Assembly (NCBI GenBank): GCA_965249175.1
Contig: OZ252227.1
Location: 2,542,001-2,606,000 of the forward strand
Direction: 5' to 3'
Source: CAZYFH01 sp965249175
GTDB lineage: Bacteria; Acidobacteriota; Vicinamibacteria; Vicinamibacterales; UBA8438
Length of the DNA: 64,000 nt
The notes beneath the pieces were generated by a model. The model had not been told where the DNA came from, did no database searches, and saw only the letters and a list, made by a program, of their open reading frames with translations. The translations under genes and the position numbers were made by a program. Every line of letters starts with the position of its first letter. Within the stretch, counting starts at the first letter, position 1. Shown piece by piece: positions 7,818 through 17,384 of the stretch.

Positions 7818-9998
7818 GGGCAACGTCAACGCGACCAGCGAGCCGGGAAACCCCGTCTGGACGCTGCCGATCTGCACCACGATGTACTGCTGGTCCCGGT
7901 GCAGGTAGGTCATCATTCCGTACTGACCCGGGGCCGGAAGCTCGACGCTTCCCAGAATCTCTCCTGTGAGCTTGTCGCGGCCGTGGAGCTCCAGCGCCGC
8001 GTCGGGCACGATCTGTCTGGTGCCTTCGCTTAGCGATCGGGTCTGGACCAGGAGATCCCCCATGACCATCTGGATCGAGAAGCCGGCGCCGCCCGTATTT
8101 GGGACGTCCACTCCTTGCAGGCGAGGGTTGTTCCTGATGACCTCGGGCGTCGCGCCGACAGGCAACGACCAGGATCGCTCGCCGGTGTTCATCTGGAAGG
8201 CGGACAGCTGGTTGTCCATCGGTTTGTAGAGCCGCAACCCGTCGATGCGCGGCAGTCCAGACACCGAGACGAACGGGGTCTGCGCGTCGGTCGGCTCCCG
8301 GAAGCCACCCGGCAACCACGCCGCCACCGTGGTGCCGGTGGTCGGCGTGCTGTTGGGCGTGGCGCCGCTCCTGCCGGGCACGGCATAGTTCGGGTCGTCC
8401 TGGTCCACGCCACCTGTGGGCGCCATGAACCCAGGCGCGTTGCACCCTCGTCGGTGTGACGCGTACGTGATCCCCGTGCTCGGATCCCCTACCGGCGGGT
8501 GGGGGATGACGTTGCCACCCCCGAGACAGCCGACGTTGTTGTAAAAGTCGTTGTCATGGTTTTCGGGGAGCGGCGGCACGTAGAGACCCCCGACCCGGTA
8601 GTGCCTCAGGATGTCCAGCGCCCGTTGCTTCAGCTCCGGTGTGTAGTCGATGACGAATTCCTCGGTCAGGCCGTCCAGGATGATGCGGTCCACGGGCTCC
8701 GGCCTCGTCGGGTAGGGCTGCGTGGGCGAGGTGTAGTTGCCGGGGACTTCCGTTTGAATGACCGGGCGGTCCTCGATGGGCCAGATCGGCTCGCCGGTCT
8801 CCCGATTGAACGCGAAGATCAACCCCTGCTTCGTGTGCTGGATCAGGGCCGGGATACGCCGCCCGTCCACCGTCAGATCCATCAGCATCGGCGGTGTCGG
8901 CAGGTCGTAGTTCCACTGGTCGCTACGGTGGATCTGGAAGTGCCATTTTCGCTCGCCGGTGCGGACGTCCAGCGCGAGGACGCAGCCTCCGAAGAGATTG
9001 TCGCCGGGCCGATGGCCCGCGTAGGTTTGCACGGTCGAGGCATTTGTCACCAGATAGACGAGCCCCAGCTCTGGGTCGGCGGACGCGGGTGCCCACGTCG
9101 ACATATCGCCCGACCACTCCCACGCGTCGTTGTGCCATGTCTCGTGACCCACTTCGCCGGGTCGTGGGATGACGTGGAACTTCCAGAGGAACTCCCCAGT
9201 GGCGGCATCGAATCCCATGATGTCGCCGGGGACGTTCTCGACCCGCGTCTGGCCATACCCGGGCTGGTGACCCACGAGCACCACGACGACGCCGTTCACG
9301 ACGATGGGCGGTGCCGAGGCCGTGACCATCCCGAGCTCCCTCGGGATTCCGTAGTCGGGATCGTAGGTCGCGCTTCGGTCCTGCCACCGCCCCCAGTCGG
9401 ACACGAGGGGTGGAATCAGGTCGATCGTCCCGGAGTCGGAGAAGCCGTCCAGCGGCACACGGCGGCCCCAGTTCTCCAGCGGCCGGCCGGTCTTGGCGTC
9501 CAGAGCCCAGAGGAAGAACGCGGGGCTCGTGACGTAGATCACGCCGCGCCCGTTCACCTCGGCGTAAGCGACCCCCTTGCCGTACGCCTGCCTCGGGGAG
9601 CGCAGGTGTCGGATCGTTTCGGGCTCGCGAAAGGCCCAGAGTGTCTCGCCGGTGGCGGGGTCGATCGCGACCACCTGCCGTCTCGGCGTGGCGACCGTGT
9701 AGAGGATTCCGTCGACGAAGATCGGCGTGGACCGGGAGAAGTAGTCGAGGTTGGGGCCGAAGTTGTCGCTTCGCCAGATCCACGCGACCTCGAGGTCCGA
9801 GAAGTTGCTGCCGTTGATCTGGTCCAGGGGCGACGAGCGCGTGTGCCCGGCATCGCCGCCGAGATAGCGCCACTCGCCGTTCTCGGTCCCGGGGAGGCGC
9901 TGCGCGTACGTGGTCGCGGCCACCGATATCAGCAGCACGAAGATGAGGCCACCGAGGAGAACACGCGTGGCGAATGGTCTACGCTCGATCGTGGCCAT
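7815..9998 (-). CDS. PQQ-dependent dehydrogenase, membrane-anchored or exported, glucose-dehydrogenase-like
   Basis: 727 residues from the ATG at 9996-9998, chosen because a GGGGGAGAG site precedes it and a signal peptide follows directly (RVLLGGLIFVLLISVAATTYAQ). The frame stays open upstream, but that part is a low-complexity leader. Propeller blades include AIDPATGETLWAFRE, GFDAATGEFLWKFH, ALDVRTGERKWHFQ and AFNRETGEPIWPIE. The order and the phrase PTPPMLMDLTVDGRRIP resemble membrane glucose/polyol quinoproteins. The active-site strand reads RSDQWNYDLPTPP where relatives have HDLWDYDLP: an Asn replaces the first Asp, so catalysis may be altered. No heme motif. Divergent from the next gene. 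Confidence 0.85.
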   Translation of the reverse strand: MATIERRPFATRVLLGGLIFVLLISVAATTYAQRLPGTENGEWRYLGGDAGHTRSSPLDQINGSNFSDLEVAWIWRSDNFGPNLDYFSRSTPIFVDGILYTVATPRRQVVAIDPATGETLWAFREPETIRHLRSPRQAYGKGVAYAEVNGRGVIYVTSPAFFLWALDAKTGRPLENWGRRVPLDGFSDSGTIDLIPPLVSDWGRWQDRSATYDPDYGIPRELGMVTASAPPIVVNGVVVVLVGHQPGYGQTRVENVPGDIMGFDAATGEFLWKFHVIPRPGEVGHETWHNDAWEWSGDMSTWAPASADPELGLVYLVTNASTVQTYAGHRPGDNLFGGCVLALDVRTGERKWHFQIHRSDQWNYDLPTPPMLMDLTVDGRRIPALIQHTKQGLIFAFNRETGEPIWPIEDRPVIQTEVPGNYTSPTQPYPTRPEPVDRIILDGLTEEFVIDYTPELKQRALDILRHYRVGGLYVPPLPENHDNDFYNNVGCLGGGNVIPHPPVGDPSTGITYASHRRGCNAPGFMAPTGGVDQDDPNYAVPGRSGATPNSTPTTGTTVAAWLPGGFREPTDAQTPFVSVSGLPRIDGLRLYKPMDNQLSAFQMNTGERSWSLPVGATPEVIRNNPRLQGVDVPNTGGAGFSIQMVMGDLLVQTRSLSEGTRQIVPDAALELHGRDKLTGEILGSVELPAPGQYGMMTYLHRDQQYIVVQIGSVQTGFPGSLVALTLP

Positions 9999-10272
9999 CT
10001 CTCCCCCTGCTCGATCCGAAATTGTGTATCCGCCGTGCGTCGGCTCGACCTCGACCTCGACCTCGACGATGTCCGCGACGGTCGGGTTCGGCCTCGATGC
10101 GACCCAGCGGGTGCAACGCCATGCCTCCCGATCATACCGTTCATTGCTCACGGCTCACGCCGACCTGCCCAAGGGCCGTATCCGCACGTCTGGTTACGAT
10201 TCTTGACCAGCTCGACCGCCTCCACCACAATCACCTCATCGGGTCGCGGGCCGTCGCCCCGTCGCGCCACTC

Positions 10273-12327
10273 ATGTCACAGCCACCGCAGCGTCTCACCC
10301 TGGTGTCGCTGACCGTCCTGATAGTGCTGCTTGGGGTGTCGCCTGTCGCGCAGGACGGCTCGCCAGGGCCGGCTGTGGCACCGAGCGGACGGGTGACGAC
10401 GAGTGTGACCTTCGACGGTCGATTGCTGCGCGGCGCGACCGGGTGGTTCACACGCACACCGTCGCACTCCGGTCCGTCCCGCATGACGATCGACTACGGT
10501 CAGCCCCACGCGCGAGGCCGTACGATCTTCGGCGGGCTGGTGCCTTACGACCAGGTCTGGCGCCTCGGCGCGAACTGGGCGACCCATCTGACGCTCGATG
10601 TCAACGTGTGGCTTGGCAGACTCGACGTGCCGCGTGGCGAGTACACGCTGTTCATGTTGCCCCGGGCGGACGGCGCCGAGCTGATTGTCAGTCGAGAGAC
10701 CCGGCAATGGGGCACCGACTATGACCCGTCCAGGGATTTCGGGAAGACCCCACTCGATCGCCGGATGCTCGCCGAGCCGGTGGAGAGCCTCGCGGTCACG
10801 CTGCAGCCGGATGTTCCGGCCAAGGACGGGGACGTTCCCTCAGGCATGCTGCGCATCGCATGGGGTACGGCGGAGTACTCGGCCGAAATGGCGGATGCTC
10901 TGGCCGTAATGAGTCGAGGCCCGCGGCCCCGAACCGACCAACGCGGGAGATCAGTGATGAACGACAGCCGTAGAACGCGTCCGGTGGGCGCGCCGATCGT
11001 GTGGGTCGCCGTGATCGCGTTCGCCTCGGGCGTGTCGGGCAGCGCCGCTGACTGGGCACAGTGGCGAGGGGCGGACCGTCTGGCGGTGTGGCATGAGACC
11101 GGCATCGTCCAGGACTTGCCGGACCAGCTGCTCGTGAGCTGGCGCACGCCGATCAGGTCGGGCTACGCCGGGCCGGCTGTGGCCGGCGGACGTGTGTTCG
11201 TCACCGACTGGCGAGAGGACCCCGATTCGCGCACGGTCGACGGGACGGAGCGCCTCTTGGCGCTGGACGAGCGGACGGGCGATGTCCTGTGGACGCACGA
11301 GTGGCGCACCAGCTACCGGATGATGATGGTCTCGTATGCGATCGGCCCGCGCGCGACACCGACTGTCGACGGTGATCGGGTGTACGTCGTCGGCGCGACC
11401 GGCCGGCTGTTCTGTCTGGATGTCGAGACCGGCCGGGTCGTCTGGAAGAAGGATTACGTCACCGACTATGACACGAGTGTCCCTACCTGGGGCATCGCCA
11501 GTGCACCGCTCGTGGACGGCGAACGGCTGCTCACGGTGGTCGGCGGCGAGCCCGACGCGCTTGTCGTCGCCTTCGACAAGCGCACCGGCGCCGAGGTCTG
11601 GCGGGCGGTCGACGTCGTCGGCGAGATGGGCTACGGGCAGCCGGTCATCTACGAGGCGGGCGGTGCGAGACAGCTCATCGTCTGGCATGCCGCCGCCTTG
11701 GTGTCGCTCGATCCGGAGACGGGCGCGATCAACTGGGAGGAAGCGTGGGAGGCCGGCTCCGGCCTGTCGGTCGCCACGCCTGTCATGAGCGACGACTATC
11801 TGCTCGTGACCCAGTTCTACTACGGCTCCATGATGATGCGCTTGAGCCAGGATGGTCCGTCGGCCACACTGTTGTGGAAGGGGTCGGGCCGGAGCGAGAT
11901 GCCGGACCAGACCGACGGTTTGCACTCGCTCATCACGACGCCGATCATCGAGGACGACTACGTCTACGGCGTGGGGAGCTACGGCGAGCTGCGAGGGCTG
12001 GATGCCAGGACCGGCGAACGGGTATGGATGAGCCCGGCCATGACCGCGCAAGCACGCTGGGGCACCGCGTTCATGGTGCGTCACCAGGACCGCTACTTTG
12101 TGAACAACGACGAGGGTTTCCTGCTACTCGCGCGTTTCACGCCGGAGGGGTACGCGGAGCTGGACAGGACGCGGCTCATCGAGCCGACGTCGCACTCTGC
12201 GGCCGGCCGCCCGAACCGGACGGACCGCGCCGTCAACTGGACGCATCCTGCGTATGCCAACGGTCATATCGTGCATCGGAACGACGAGGAGATCATCCGG
12301 GCCTCGCTGCGCGCTGCCGACTACTAG
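10273..12327 (+). CDS. DUF2911 domain fused in frame to a PQQ-like beta-propeller protein
   Basis: 684 residues without a stop between two parts that normally are separate proteins. Residues 1-215: signal peptide (SLTVLIVLLGVSPVAQ) and a DUF2911 domain (MTIDYGQPHARGRTIFGG, VWRLGANWATHLT, GEYTLFMLP). Residues 229-684: a second signal-like segment (GAPIVWVAVIAFASGVSGSA) and a beta-propeller of PQQ-like repeats (ALDERTGDVLWTHEW, CLDVETGRVVWKKDY, AFDKRTGAEVWRAVD, GLDARTGERVWMS). The propeller lacks the Asp signature of true dehydrogenases and is closer to BamB-like repeat proteins. An internal ATG with its own ribosome site suggests it was, or still is, made as two exported proteins. Confidence 0.75.
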   Translation: MSQPPQRLTLVSLTVLIVLLGVSPVAQDGSPGPAVAPSGRVTTSVTFDGRLLRGATGWFTRTPSHSGPSRMTIDYGQPHARGRTIFGGLVPYDQVWRLGANWATHLTLDVNVWLGRLDVPRGEYTLFMLPRADGAELIVSRETRQWGTDYDPSRDFGKTPLDRRMLAEPVESLAVTLQPDVPAKDGDVPSGMLRIAWGTAEYSAEMADALAVMSRGPRPRTDQRGRSVMNDSRRTRPVGAPIVWVAVIAFASGVSGSAADWAQWRGADRLAVWHETGIVQDLPDQLLVSWRTPIRSGYAGPAVAGGRVFVTDWREDPDSRTVDGTERLLALDERTGDVLWTHEWRTSYRMMMVSYAIGPRATPTVDGDRVYVVGATGRLFCLDVETGRVVWKKDYVTDYDTSVPTWGIASAPLVDGERLLTVVGGEPDALVVAFDKRTGAEVWRAVDVVGEMGYGQPVIYEAGGARQLIVWHAAALVSLDPETGAINWEEAWEAGSGLSVATPVMSDDYLLVTQFYYGSMMMRLSQDGPSATLLWKGSGRSEMPDQTDGLHSLITTPIIEDDYVYGVGSYGELRGLDARTGERVWMSPAMTAQARWGTAFMVRHQDRYFVNNDEGFLLLARFTPEGYAELDRTRLIEPTSHSAAGRPNRTDRAVNWTHPAYANGHIVHRNDEEIIRASLRAADY
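10945..10959 (+). promoter_or_regulatory. Internal ribosome site and ATG for the propeller half
   Basis: GGGAGA at 10945-10950 lies six bases before an in-frame ATG at 10957, the codon for residue 229. The residues that follow form a signal peptide. This would give a free 456-residue exported propeller protein from the same reading frame. Confidence 0.5.
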
Positions 12328-12377
12328 TCCACGAGCTGTGCTTTCTCGTCGAACCTCCTGCGAAGCCCCATCTAGTT

Positions 12378-14022
12378 GTGCGCGGTAGCATCGCCTTTCT
12401 CTCGCTGCTGGTCGACGAGGGGGTGACCCATCTGTTCGGCAATCCCGGCACGACCGAGTTGCCGCTGATGGCGGCACTGCCGAGGTTCCCGCAGCTGCAC
12501 TACGTGCTGGCGGCCCAGGAATCAGCGGTCGTCACGATGGCCGACGGCTATGCGCGCGCGCATGGCGGCCTGGCCGCGTGCAACGTACATGTCGCGCCCG
12601 GCCTCGGGAATGCGATGGGGTCCCTGTTCAACGCGCACTGGATCGGGTCGCCGCTGATCGTGACGGCAGGACAGCACGAGGTCGGACACGGCCTGACCGA
12701 GCCGATGCTGTACGCACCGCTCGAGCCGATCGCCCGTCCAGTGGTCAAGTGGGCGGTCGAGGTCACGCGGTTGACCGACCTGCCACGTGTCGTGCGGCGC
12801 GCGGCCAAGACCGCGCTGGCGCCACCGACCGGCCCGGTGTTTTCTCTCTCCCGGGCAACGTCCTCGAGGACGACGCGGAGATCGACCTCGGCCGGCGTAA
12901 CCGCGTCGACGCGAAACCGACCCGCCGATGCGGCGCTGGACGCGCTCGCGGAGCGTCTCCTCGCCGGCGGACAACCCGGTGCTCGTGTGCGGGCACGACG
13001 TGAACATGCGCCGCGCGCTCGACTCGGCAGCGGAGCTGGCGGAGCTGCTCGGCGCCGCGGTCTACCAGGACACGATACCCACGGCCGCACCCTTCGTCTC
13101 CCGCCATGACTGCTATGTCGGCATGCTCAGCCGCGATCAGCGCGATGTCTCGCGGCGCCTCGCTGACTACGACCTGCTGGTGTGTCTCGGGACCGACCTC
13201 TTGCGTATGTCCGTGCCGGGCGCCGTGTCGCCGCTTCCCGCCGGGCTGGCGGTCGTGCAGATCGCCGAGCGCAACGCCGAGCTGGCCAAGAACTATCCGA
13301 CGGAGGTCGCGATCCAGGCGGATGTCCGTGAGACGCTGACGGCGCTCACGGCCGTGCTGCGCGCGCGTCGAAGTCCCGGTCAGACCGCCGCGGCCGCGCG
13401 CCGTATCGATGCGATCCGAGCGGGGAATTGGTCGGCCCAGCGCGAGGTCCTGGCGCGGTCGCTCGCCGCCCGCCCCGATGGTCGCCTCGACCCCGACGGG
13501 CTGATGCTGCGCATCGCGGAGAGCTTGCCCGAGGACGTGGTGGTCGTGGACGAGGGGCTGACGTCGACGCGCGCGCTTCCGCGGCTCGTGGCGTATCGCG
13601 ACGCGTGGAGCTACTACGGTCTGGCAAGCAGCGGGATCGGCTTCGCCATCGCTGGCGCCATCGGGATTCGTCTCGCCGTGCCGGACCGGCCGCTCGTCGC
13701 GGTCATCGGCGACGGGTCGGCGATGTACAACATCCAGGCGCTCTGGACCGCGGCGCACCTGAAGCTGCGGATGGTGTTCGTCATCGCCAACAACCGCGGG
13801 TATCGAATCCTCAAGCAACGCGTGCGCACGCGCGACGACTTCACGGACTTCGTCGGCATGGACTTCAGGGATCCGCCGATAGACTTTTCGGCGTTGGCCA
13901 CCGCAATGGGGGTGCGCGCGCGACGGGTCACCGAGGCCGATGCTGTCGGCACCGCGCTGAGCGAGGCGTTTGCACACGACGGCCCGACGCTGCTGGACGT
14001 GATCGTGGACGAAGAGATGTGA
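12378..14022 (+). pseudogene. Benzoylformate-decarboxylase-like thiamine diphosphate enzyme, broken by three single-base indels
   Basis: The three frames join into one protein of about 548 residues in the ThDP decarboxylase/acetolactate-synthase superfamily: N-terminal GNPGTTELPL with the cofactor-activating Glu in AAQESAVVTMADGYAR, middle domain (NPVLVCGHDVN), and C-terminal ThDP site GDGSAMYNIQALWTAAHLKL-R with NNRGYRIL. To read through, one base must be added near 12842 (GPVF then LSLPGNV) and one removed near 12911 and near 12966 (LLA then ADNPVLV). Start GTG 12378 is the first possible start before the conserved N-terminus. All three indels lie within 125 bases, so this is a decaying gene or a locally poor assembly. 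If active it would turn benzoylformate into benzaldehyde. Confidence 0.8.
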
Positions 14023-14051
14023 GCGCGTGGAGCGACTCGGCGTCAGGGTCC

Positions 14052-15836
14052 TTAGTCTGGAAGCGCGAAAACAAAGATATTGCTGCCGCTGCTCGGTCGT
14101 AGCTCCGGTGTCATGGCGCTCCAGCGCGAGGCGTTACCGCCGGTGCCCGTACCCGCCACGACGTACTGTCGACCGTCGACGGCATACGTCACAGGGAACC
14201 CACTCACGGGGGATCCGAGGTTGATTTCCCACAGCACGTCACCCGTTTCGTCATCGAGCGCGCGAAACCGGCCTGCGATGTCGCCGCCGAAGACGAGCCC
14301 GCCGCCGGTCGCCGCGAGCGACATAGTGGCGGCTCGTTGCTCGTATGTCCAGGACGTCTCGCCGGTCTCGGCGGAGATCGCTCGTACGGTGCCAAGGTTG
14401 TCCGTCCCTGGGGAGAGCTCGAACCGCATGCTCAGGCTGTAGAGCGATGTCTTCCCGTCGTCGAGCGCCGCCATGCGGGCGCAGGCATTTCTGAGCGGCA
14501 TATACATCGTGTTGGTGCGCGGGCTGTAGGCGCCCGCTTCCCAGTCTTTGCCGCCCATCGCGCTCGGGCACGCCAGCACTTCTTGCCCGTACCCCCCAAA
14601 CACGACCTCGGCGTTCTCGGAGACCGCACCCGTCGCCCCATCGATGTTCGTGATGACGTTCTGCGTGACCGTGGGGGTCGCCCAGAGGAATTCGCCTGTC
14701 GCGCGATCGAGCGTATACACGATGCCGGTCTTGCCAGGGATCCCGGTCACGACGCGACGCGTCTCCCCGGACCGCAGTCGCGGGTTGATCCAGCTCACCG
14801 CCGCCGGGTCCGGCCGCACGGCCGTGTCGACCAGCAGACGCTCGAACGGGTGGTCGAGATCCCAATGGTCGTTCAGGTGCTGGTAATACCACACGATCTC
14901 ACCGGTATCGGCGTTCAGCGCGAGCGTCGAATTGTGATAGAGATGCGCGAGCCCGGTGCCGCCAAGCATGAACTTCGGTGCTGGTGATGTCACCGACGTG
15001 CCGATGTAGATGAGGTTCAACGCCGGATCGTAGCTCGGCGCCATCCAGGTGCCGACGTGCCGGCGCTCTTCGTCTGGCACGCCACCCCACGTCTCATCGC
15101 CAAGCTCACCCGGCGCGGGGATGGTTCGGCGACGCCACAGTTCTGTCCCTGTTCGCGCGTCGTGCGCGGTGATAACGCAGGCGTCCGGTCCACCGCTGGG
15201 CATACAGCTCCGGCCCGAGATTACCTTGCCATCGGCGATGATCGGTCCCGAGCTCTGGTTGGCCGGATGGACCCGGTAGTCGAGAATCTGCGTTTCCCAC
15301 ACCAGATCCCCAGTCGTCGCATCGAGCGCGAAGACGTAGTCGTCGACGCTGGTGTCGATGATGAGGTTGTCGTAGATGGCCAGGTTTCTGTTTGTCGTGC
15401 AGACGCCAGGGATCAGGAACTCGCACACATCGTCGGGCAGCGACCGACGATATTCCCAGATGAGGTCGCCGGTCACGGCGTCGATGGCCTGGATGACGTC
15501 GCTTGGATTCGGCATGTACATCACGCCGTCGTACACCAGCGGCGTGCCTTGTTGCCGGCCCGGCGTATGCAGCCCGCGTGACCAGACCAGGCGGAGGTCC
15601 CCGACATTCGTCCGGTCAATCTGGTCGAGTGGGCTGTAGCCCCATCCGTCGAGCGTCCGTCGCCACATCAGCCAGTCATCGGGCGAGGGCGCCTGTAACG
15701 TCGCGTCGGTGACGGGGACGAACGTCGTTGTGGACTGCGCGTGCACGGCGGGCCGCGTGACGGCGCATGCCGCGATTACGCCGGCGACGACGGCAACAAT
15801 CAGGCAGCCGCGTGCATCACTACGCTTCGTCTCCAT
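14052..15836 (-). CDS. PQQ-dependent alcohol dehydrogenase (quinoprotein), second copy
   Basis: 594 residues, a clear paralogue of the enzyme at 5574-7352, with the same order of phrases: ALDATTGDLVWETQ, ALNADTGEIVWYY, TLDRATGEFLWATP, ALDDETGDVLWEI. The signal peptide (VAVVAGVIAACAVTRPAVHAQ) has a Cys at about residue 24 that could be a lipobox. It has the DLD active-site strand (HLNDHWDLDHPFE) and conserved Cys in GRSCMPSGGPDAC. An insertion (CEFLIPGVCTTNRN) adds two Cys that are absent in the other copy. Convergent with the broken ThDP gene. Having two such enzymes suggests different alcohol substrates or different metal preference. Confidence 0.9.
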   Translation of the reverse strand: METKRSDARGCLIVAVVAGVIAACAVTRPAVHAQSTTTFVPVTDATLQAPSPDDWLMWRRTLDGWGYSPLDQIDRTNVGDLRLVWSRGLHTPGRQQGTPLVYDGVMYMPNPSDVIQAIDAVTGDLIWEYRRSLPDDVCEFLIPGVCTTNRNLAIYDNLIIDTSVDDYVFALDATTGDLVWETQILDYRVHPANQSSGPIIADGKVISGRSCMPSGGPDACVITAHDARTGTELWRRRTIPAPGELGDETWGGVPDEERRHVGTWMAPSYDPALNLIYIGTSVTSPAPKFMLGGTGLAHLYHNSTLALNADTGEIVWYYQHLNDHWDLDHPFERLLVDTAVRPDPAAVSWINPRLRSGETRRVVTGIPGKTGIVYTLDRATGEFLWATPTVTQNVITNIDGATGAVSENAEVVFGGYGQEVLACPSAMGGKDWEAGAYSPRTNTMYMPLRNACARMAALDDGKTSLYSLSMRFELSPGTDNLGTVRAISAETGETSWTYEQRAATMSLAATGGGLVFGGDIAGRFRALDDETGDVLWEINLGSPVSGFPVTYAVDGRQYVVAGTGTGGNASRWSAMTPELRPSSGSNIFVFALPD

Positions 15837-15980
15837 GGCGTTGCGTCCTCGGCGGCCAGCGTACCGCAGGTCGTCGGCTGGTTCAATGCGTCCGGACGCC
15901 GGTTCGCCGGGGATCGCCGAGCCGGGTGCGCCCGCGAGCGGTGCTTGTCGTGCCCGGAGTCGGTCGGCAGCGGACGCCGA

Positions 15981-15990
15981 GTGGCATACT
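15981..15990 (+). promoter_or_regulatory. Putative -10 region GTGGCATACT
   Basis: One base different from the GTGGCATAAT decamers at 3919 and 5528, and placed 50 bases before the serine hydrolase ATG. No -35 is evident. Confidence 0.35.
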
Positions 15991-16039
15991 CACCTAGAAT
16001 GACGGGGGCACTGGAGCCGTGTTGAGTCGAGGTGAATCG

Positions 16040-17365
16040 ATGGATCTGACGCCAACGTGGATGGCGAGCACGCGCCCGGCGGCAGTGGTGCTCGGTCTCG
16101 TCGTGATCTCGGTGGCGATCGGGGCGGGGCGTGCTCCGGCGGATCTCCCGGAGATGGAGGGCGTGCCGACCGCAGCGCCGGAGGAGGTCGGCCTGTCATC
16201 GACGCGCCTGGAGCGGCTGGACCAGGCGATGCAGGCGTACGTGGACCGTGGCGACGTCGCGGGGGTTGTGTCGCTCGTCGCGCGTCGCGGCAAAGTCGTG
16301 CACTTTTCGGCGTTCGGCGACCGCGAGGTCGACGCGCGCGCGCAGATGACGCACGATGCGATCTTTCGCATCGCCTCGATGACGAAGCCAATCGCGTCCG
16401 TGGCGTTGATGATGCTCTACGAAGAAGGCTACTTTCAGCTCCGCGATCCGATCGCCAAGTGGCTGCCGGAGTTCGCCGAGATGGAGGTGGCGTCGCCGGC
16501 GACGTATCAGGAGCTGGGACGCGGTCGATACAAGACCGTGGCGGCGTCTGGTCCGATTACCGTGCAGCATCTGCTGACCCACACGGCCGGCCTGCCGAAT
16601 ACCTACCGTGGGATCACCAAGCCCGACTTCGACGAGATCGCGTCACAGCGTGAACCGGGGGATACGATCGGCGCGTTCGCCACGCGGCTCGCGACCCTGC
16701 CGCTGAACTTTCATCCCGGCGACGCATGGGAGTATGGCCGGGCGACCGATCTGGTCGGCCGGCTGGTGGAGGTGATATCCGGCCGCCCGTTCGACCGGTT
16801 TCTCGATGAGCGGGTGTTCGGGCCGCTCGGGATGAGCGACACGCACTTCTACCTGCCCGAGGCCAAGCTGCATCGGTTTGCGGGGCTCTACCGCCCGGAT
16901 GACGCCGTGGGGCTGGTGCTGACTGAAGGACCGACCCGTGAGAGCCGGTTCGTCCGCGCGCCGCACAGCTACTTCAGCGGTGCGGGAGGGCTGGTCTCGA
17001 CGGCACGCGACTACTTCCGTTTCCACCAGATGATGCTCAACGGCGGCGAGCTCGACGGTGCGCGGATACTCGGCCGGAAGACCGTGGAGCTGATGACGAT
17101 GAACCACATCGGCGACAAGGAGGTCTGGCTGATCGGTCCCGGCTATGGATTCGGTCTGGGGTACGCGGTCGTCGACGACCCGGGTGCAGCGGCGATGCCC
17201 TATTCGGTGGGGTCCTACTTCTGGTGGGGCGCGTTCAACACGACCTTCTGGGTCGACCCCGACGAGGAGCTGATCGGTATCCTGATGACCCAGCTCCGCC
17301 CATACACCCACCTGAACATTCGTCAGGATCTTGCGACACTTGCGTATCAGGCCATTGTCGATTGA
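16040..17365 (+). CDS. Serine hydrolase, class C beta-lactamase/esterase family, exported
   Basis: 441 residues from ATG 16040, chosen for the GAGGTGA just upstream (the frame is open from GTG 16019). Signal segment AAVVLGLVVISVAIGAG. The catalytic SxxK is SMTKP at about residue 113 (FRIASMTKPIAS), the second motif is the Tyr in EYGRATDLVGR (near 233), and GPGYGFGLGYAV marks the late strand. Members include class C beta-lactamases, D-aminopeptidases and family VIII esterases; without the YxN of true beta-lactamases an esterase or peptidase is more likely. The next gene starts 19 bases downstream with its own ribosome site. Confidence 0.85.
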   Translation: MDLTPTWMASTRPAAVVLGLVVISVAIGAGRAPADLPEMEGVPTAAPEEVGLSSTRLERLDQAMQAYVDRGDVAGVVSLVARRGKVVHFSAFGDREVDARAQMTHDAIFRIASMTKPIASVALMMLYEEGYFQLRDPIAKWLPEFAEMEVASPATYQELGRGRYKTVAASGPITVQHLLTHTAGLPNTYRGITKPDFDEIASQREPGDTIGAFATRLATLPLNFHPGDAWEYGRATDLVGRLVEVISGRPFDRFLDERVFGPLGMSDTHFYLPEAKLHRFAGLYRPDDAVGLVLTEGPTRESRFVRAPHSYFSGAGGLVSTARDYFRFHQMMLNGGELDGARILGRKTVELMTMNHIGDKEVWLIGPGYGFGLGYAVVDDPGAAAMPYSVGSYFWWGAFNTTFWVDPDEELIGILMTQLRPYTHLNIRQDLATLAYQAIVD

Positions 17366-17384
17366 GTGGATCGAGGAGGACGAG

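Noticed and set aside
9999..10151. Open frame upstream of the glucose-dehydrogenase-like gene with a VEVEVEVEP stretch
   Set aside because: It is a simple GACCTC-type repeat before a good ribosome site, ATG and signal peptide; coding here would bury the signal peptide.
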